Assembly (NCBI GenBank): GCA_963777755.1
Contig: CAVZSC010000035.1
Location: 186,001-250,000, forward strand
Source of the DNA: DATFWC01 sp963777755
Lineage (GTDB): Bacteria; Pseudomonadota; Alphaproteobacteria; Rhizobiales; Xanthobacteraceae
DNA: 64,000 nt
Reading direction: 5' to 3'
In this document: one piece after another, positions 60,945-64,000 of the stretch
Position numbering within the stretch: the first letter of the stretch is position 1
Layout of the letters: every line of letters begins with the position of its first letter
Translations under genes and position numbers: made by a program
Notes under the pieces: model-generated
Told to the model about the DNA's origin: nothing
Database searches by the model: none
Seen by the model: only the letters and a program-made list of their open reading frames with translations

Positions 60945-63001
60945 ATGGGCAAGGCCGCACAACGGTCGGCGAGATCGCGTAGCAGAGGCAGCAGCCGCCG
61001 CGCGCAACAAGAGGTCCCACGAACCACGGCTGAGGCACGCTCGCAGCAGGCGCCTGGCGCAAGTCCGCTTCCTTCGGATTCCCTCGCCGTCCCGGACCGG
61101 GATATGAACAGGATTCAAGTGGGTAATCGGTCGCTTCCTGGCAAGCCGGCCAGTCTCGGGACACGGAAGCTCGACATCCTCCCGGACATGCCCGACATCC
61201 GCGACCGCATCTACACGCCGCATCTCCGCGCCCTGCAGCCCGCCATCTACCCGCGCATCGCATTCTCGATTCGGGATCAGGCGGCGGATTCGAGCTGCAC
61301 CGGGTTCTCTCTGGCGCACGTCATCGATTTTCTCCGTTTCCGCGAAAGCGGTCCCGACCAGCCGCAGCGCGCAAGCGCCCGCATGCTGTACGAGATGGCC
61401 AAACGCAACGACGAGTGGACCGGCAGCGCCTATGAGGGATCGAGCATCCGCGGAGCGATCAAGGGATTTTTCGCAACGGCGTGTGCAGCGAGGCGGCGGC
61501 ACCGGATCAGCCAGGAATCGCAGACTGGTCCCTGACCTATGACATGGCGAAGGAGGCGCGGGAAACGCGGTTGGGCGCATATCTTCGTCTTCAACCCGAC
61601 ATCAGCGACTATCACGCGGCGCTGAACGAGGTCGGCGTCATCTATGCATCCGCGCAAATTCATTCCAACTGGGATACGCCCGAGAGCGGCCGCATCCAGC
61701 CGAGCGGCAAGCCGGCCGGCGGCCATGCCTTCGCGATCGTCGGCTATGACGACAAGGGCTTTTGGGTCCTCAACTCGTGGGGCCCGACTTGGGGCCAAGG
61801 CGGCATTGCGCACTGGCATTACACCGACTGGGCGACGAGCGTCATGGACGCGTGGGTGTTGCAGCTCGGCGTTCGTGCGCCCGAGGCCTTCGGGGCGGTC
61901 CCGCGTGTCGGCCCGGCGACCACTGCGGGCCTGTTCGGTTTCGGCGATCCGAACCGCGGCGACATTATCGGACATTTCGTCAATATCGACGACGGACGTC
62001 TCGTTACCGACGGCAAGTACGGCTCGCCAACCCCGCCCGAAACGCAGGAGACCGTCAAGCGGCTGGCATCGCAGCAGGCGAACGGCGGAAAGGGATTCGA
62101 GCATCTCGTCATTTATGCTCATGGCGGCTTGAATTCCCTGCCCGACGAAGCCAAGCGCATTGCCACATGGAAGCGGAACGACATCTTCGGCCGTAACCAG
62201 CTGTACAACTTTCACCTGATGTGGGGCTCGGGGTTCATCGACGAAGTGTTCGGCCGGCTCTCCACGTCGTCGGTCGCCGGTCGCGCTGCCGGGCGATTTT
62301 CCGACTGGCTGTTCGAGGCAGGTCCGGGCAAAGAGGCCGGCTCCTATGCGTGGCGCAACATGAAGCAGGACGCTCGTGTCGCATTCGACGCAAGCAACGA
62401 CTACGATGGCGGCTACAAAGGCCTGTTGCCGTTGCTCGGAGGTCTCGACAAGGCGCCGAAGCGACCGAAGCTGCACCTCGTCGGTCACAGCGCAGGGGCG
62501 ATCGTGCTCGGCAACTTGTTGTCTGCGCTGAAGCGATTCAAGCTGGGAAAAATCGAGCTGGGCAGCATTCACCTGATGGCGCCCGCCTGCACGGTGGAGT
62601 TCTTCAAGCAACACTACGAGCCGTATCTCAAGGACAAGGGCGGCCTGAAGCTGCAGGACAAGCTCTATCTCTACAATCTCACGAACATGCTGGAGCTGGC
62701 GGACACCGTATCGGCAAACTTTCCCTTGTTGCCGTCCTACAGCCGCTCGCTGCTCTACCTGGTATCACGCGCCTACGAGGAGAAGCCCGAGACGCCGATC
62801 GCCGGAATGCAACTCTTCGCCAAGGGCATCCCTGCCGCCGCCAGGCTGAGCATCGACTACGCGGCGTCGGGCGGGAAGACGGCCTCGACCACCCATGGCG
62901 GCTTCGACAACGACGCACCGACGCTGACCACCATCATGTCGCGCATCCTGGGCAAGAAGGTGCCGGCACCACCGACGATCGACGAGCTGACCGGCTACTG
63001 A
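60945..63001 (+). pseudogene. Papain-like peptidase / alpha-beta hydrolase fusion, frameshifted
   Basis: Two frames form one ~685-residue protein once a base is restored in the T-run at 61467-61471. Part 1 is a C1 (papain) peptidase: Q112 and C118 in DQAADSSCTGFS, then in the second frame H261 in GGHAFAIVGYDD and N277 in LNSWGPTWGQGG. Spacing of both pairs equals that of papain. Part 2 (from ~360) is an alpha/beta hydrolase with HLVIYAHGGLNS as a possible oxyanion loop and nucleophile S516 in VGHSAGAIVLG. The N-terminal ~75 residues are Arg/Ser-rich with no clear signal peptide. GGGAG precedes the ATG. Confidence 0.8.
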
Positions 63002-63150
63002 CGCTTGCGCATGTCGGAGGCGCCGATCGCAACGTTGCAGCTGAGGCGCGACGGCTTCGGCTCAATCGATTTGGGCTTCCCGGATCAGGACAGGTCTGGC
63101 CGCCGCCGGGTTGTCCCGGCGGCGCCATGCGTGGCTATCGGCTGTGCCGA

Positions 63151-64000
63151 TCAGGTGATGAAGTCGCTCGCCCCGATCGTTCCGGTTGCGCCGGTGATGT
63201 CGAGCAGCAGGTCGTTGTTGTCGAGGAACACTCCCAGACCGGCCTGATCGATCGCCAGGTAGGTGCGGCCGGCAAAAGTGAACTGTGCCGCGACGACGTT
63301 GGCGCCGCCGCCGGCCAGCGCATAGGCCGCCGCGACCGCGTTGTTGGCCGAGGCGTTCAGGTTCACCCCGGTGCCGGCGCCCATGTTGGCCGCGAAGGTC
63401 ACCTGGTTGAAGGTGCGGAACCGGTCCTGGTCGAAATTCACGTCGGTGATGAACTCGACCGGCCCGCCGCCGTCGGCGTTGTTGCCGTCGTCGTTCTGGC
63501 TCTCGTAGGCGAATACATCGTTGCCGGTCCCGCCCGAGATCGTATCGATTCCGTTGCGGGCGAAAATCGTATCGTTGCCCTCGTTGCCCTGCAGCGTGTC
63601 CTGGTCGCTGCCGCTGCGGATGCTGTCGTTGCCGAGCCCGCCGAATACCGTGTTGTCGCCGGCACCGGCGTCAACCGTATCGTTGTCCTCGTTGGCGAAC
63701 ACCAGGTCGGCACTCCCGCCCGCGTCCATGGAGTCGCTGCCGAAGCCGCCGACCACGGTATCGGCGCCGCCGGCTGCATTCACGGTGTCGGCGCCGCCAT
63801 TGCCGAACAGCCACTCGGCGGTGTTGTTGCCGCGCAGCGAGTCGGCGCCGTCGGCGGAGTCGTTACCGCCCACCAGCGTCGCGCTGGTACCGCCGATGTC
63901 GCGCAGGGTGTCGCTACCCTCGTTGCCGAACAGCAGCGAGCTTCCCCCGGCGAGCGCGTGCTCGATGACGTCGTTGCCGAGGCCGCCAAACACCGTGTCA
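63151..64000 (-). CDS. RTX-type calcium-binding repeat protein, 3' part
   Basis: The C-terminal ~280 residues of a larger protein whose start lies beyond the right edge. About ten Gly/Asp-rich units follow the RTX pattern in loose form, for example GGLGNDVIEH, GNEGSDTLRD, GGFGSDSMDA, GGLGNDSIRS, GNEGNDTIFA and GGTGNDVFAY. They are followed by a ~100-residue C-terminal domain with DVNFDQDRFRTFNQV that would act as a type I secretion end. Such proteins are exported by ABC-type I systems and fold on binding calcium outside the cell. No secretion genes are in the window. Confidence 0.85.
   Translation of the reverse strand, partial: DTVFGGLGNDVIEHALAGGSSLLFGNEGSDTLRDIGGTSATLVGGNDSADGADSLRGNNTAEWLFGNGGADTVNAAGGADTVVGGFGSDSMDAGGSADLVFANEDNDTVDAGAGDNTVFGGLGNDSIRSGSDQDTLQGNEGNDTIFARNGIDTISGGTGNDVFAYESQNDDGNNADGGGPVEFITDVNFDQDRFRTFNQVTFAANMGAGTGVNLNASANNAVAAAYALAGGGANVVAAQFTFAGRTYLAIDQAGLGVFLDNNDLLLDITGATGTIGASDFIT

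Overview
The window is GC-rich, gene-dense chromosomal DNA from an alphaproteobacterium, most likely a member of the Hyphomicrobiales close to the Bradyrhizobium/Xanthobacteraceae lineages. The main pointers are a usg gene, a groESL operon with a CIRCE element, HdeA-type periplasmic proteins, a coxGSLMDE-type molybdenum hydroxylase cluster, several orphan Bug-type solute-binding proteins, and Bradyrhizobium-like intergenic palindromic repeats. I see no tRNA, rRNA, CRISPR array or complete insertion sequence.

Layout. 1-3.3 kb: prkA-yeaH-spoVR stress-kinase operon (spoVR cut by the window edge). 3.5-6.1 kb: a GntR regulator, a cyclase-family hydrolase and a Bug protein. 6.3-10.3 kb: the four-gene Anbu locus (circularly permuted ATP-grasp, alpha-E, transglutaminase, Anbu peptidase), followed by a GGDEF-EAL protein. 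12.7-15 kb: an accessory patch with two HdeA-like proteins, a 50-residue secreted peptide gene and a partly duplicated small gene. 15-19 kb: GNAT, Bug, isocitrate-lyase-like and von Willebrand genes. 19.3-25.7 kb: a six-gene minus-strand run (ACT, PFL-family, exported amidohydrolase, two secreted beta-propellers of which one carries a haem site, Bug). 25.8-30.3 kb: dehydrogenases, a frameshifted Bug gene, cytochrome c, usg. 30.5-32.8 kb: CIRCE-groES-groEL-terminator.

33-40 kb: DUF72, MFS, a TetR-HlyD-ABC exporter with a perfect 18-bp operator palindrome, a Bug protein and two small secreted proteins. 40.8-50.6 kb: a minus-strand molybdenum hydroxylase operon (coxG, coxS, coxL with the form II signature, coxM, a frameshifted coxD, an Ala-rich small protein, coxE, two XdhC parts and a molybdopterin-binding/nucleotidyltransferase fusion). 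50.7-57.1 kb: aromatic degradation genes (enol-lactonase, AraC regulator, flavin reductase, HpaB-like oxygenase, FAD monooxygenase).

57.1-64 kb is the most unusual part. It holds a strongly folded 146-nt element with a five-way junction, a metallopeptidase homologue that has lost its HExxH motif, a ~364-bp direct duplication flanking a Crp/Fnr gene, a pair of oppositely oriented palindromic elements, a frameshifted papain/alpha-beta-hydrolase fusion, and the 3' part of an RTX-repeat protein.

Three genes (Bug at 27.2-28.2 kb, coxD, and the papain fusion) are each split by a single-base indel while the rest of the reading frame stays intact. These are either recent mutations or assembly errors, and raw reads would decide.
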